This document shows, one piece after another, positions 58,544 through 58,604 of a stretch of DNA of 58,604 bases. Within the stretch, counting starts at the first letter, position 1. Every line of letters starts with the position of its first letter. A model generated the notes under the pieces. The model ran no database searches and had not been told where the DNA came from. It saw only the letters and a program-made list of their open reading frames with translations. This DNA is from Saccharothrix sp. S26. GTDB lineage: Bacteria > Actinomycetota > Actinomycetes > Mycobacteriales > Pseudonocardiaceae. The stretch lies in contig NZ_JAJUWT010000038.1 in the NCBI RefSeq assembly GCF_021390395.1, forward strand, positions 1 through 58,604, in the 5' to 3' direction. A program made the translations under genes and the position numbers.

Positions 58544-58604
58544 GTGACGACCGACATTGACACCCTCGCGACCGCACTCTATGTCAGAACCGACGACCTG
58601 CTGA
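58544..58604 (+). mobile_element. IS982-type transposase, first codons only
   Basis: GTG 58544 opens (M)TTDIDTLATALYVRTDDL and stays open to the window end. This N-terminus (TxIDTLATALYVxxDDLL) is characteristic of IS982-family transposases of actinomycetes. The left end of the element must lie between about 58480 and 58540, where CCAAGGGTTAGG (58491-58502) is a candidate terminal repeat; the right end is outside the window, so neither intactness nor the target duplication can be judged. Confidence 0.6.

Overview
The window is very GC-rich actinobacterial chromosome. Gene content points to Pseudonocardiales of the Saccharothrix/Lentzea/Actinosynnema type; this is a guess from protein character, not a computed placement. 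Supporting features are the rpsF-ssb-rpsR-rplI/dnaB block, a PadR regulator next to ino1, DUF5318 upstream of a class A PBP, a mycosin, many GTG starts, and several leaderless promoters (TANNNT 6-8 nt before the start codon). Coding density is about 90 percent. No rRNA, tRNA or CRISPR array was recognised.

Layout. 0-4 kb: the end of a DUF2339 membrane protein, a ribokinase, and PTS enzyme I (ptsI) with a DasR-type operator lying across its start codon, then a LysR regulator. 4-8 kb: threonine catabolism (tdh-kbl) and an SDR/DUF2867 protein. 7.8-10.2 kb: a MacRS-like histidine kinase/response regulator/DUF1707 operon. 10.3-20.5 kb: a membrane GGDEF enzyme, an AI-2E family exporter, a beta-helix membrane protein, a secreted protein, a 1130-residue secreted chaplin-like repeat protein and a degenerate PAS-GGDEF protein. 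20.5-25.4 kb: an exonuclease/BRCT protein, TetR, a truncated AraC remnant next to a VOC protein, a WYL regulator, a hydrolase with a 16-codon leader ORF, and a RibD-C protein. 25.4-28.8 kb: dnaB, a cluster of DnaA-box-like sites, then rplI, rpsR, ssb and rpsF. 28.9-38 kb: a secreted anchored protein, endonuclease IV, two convergent GT87-type membrane glycosyltransferases, a bifunctional PBP with DUF5318, and PadR. 38-41.9 kb: ino1, SDR, HAD and MFS genes. 41.9-46.2 kb: two tandem PhoX phosphatases, each preceded by PHO-box-like repeats. 46.2-58.6 kb: a composite dispersed repeat, an SDR, a nucleoside deaminase, an orphan kinase, a 32-residue membrane protein, a divergent nitric-oxide-synthase-like protein, trmB, a mycosin, a duplicated ABC system, an F420/PPOX enzyme, a second copy of the dispersed repeat, and the first codons of an IS982-type transposase.

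Regulatory sites tie several genes to known actinobacterial circuits: amino-sugar/PTS control (DasR), phosphate starvation (PhoP), chromosome replication (DnaA) and probably c-di-GMP-linked development. The most unusual items are the NOS-like protein that keeps the candidate heme cysteine and substrate glutamate but lacks other family landmarks, the giant chaplin-like protein, the DnaA-box cluster upstream of dnaB, and the 22-bp-unit composite repeat.
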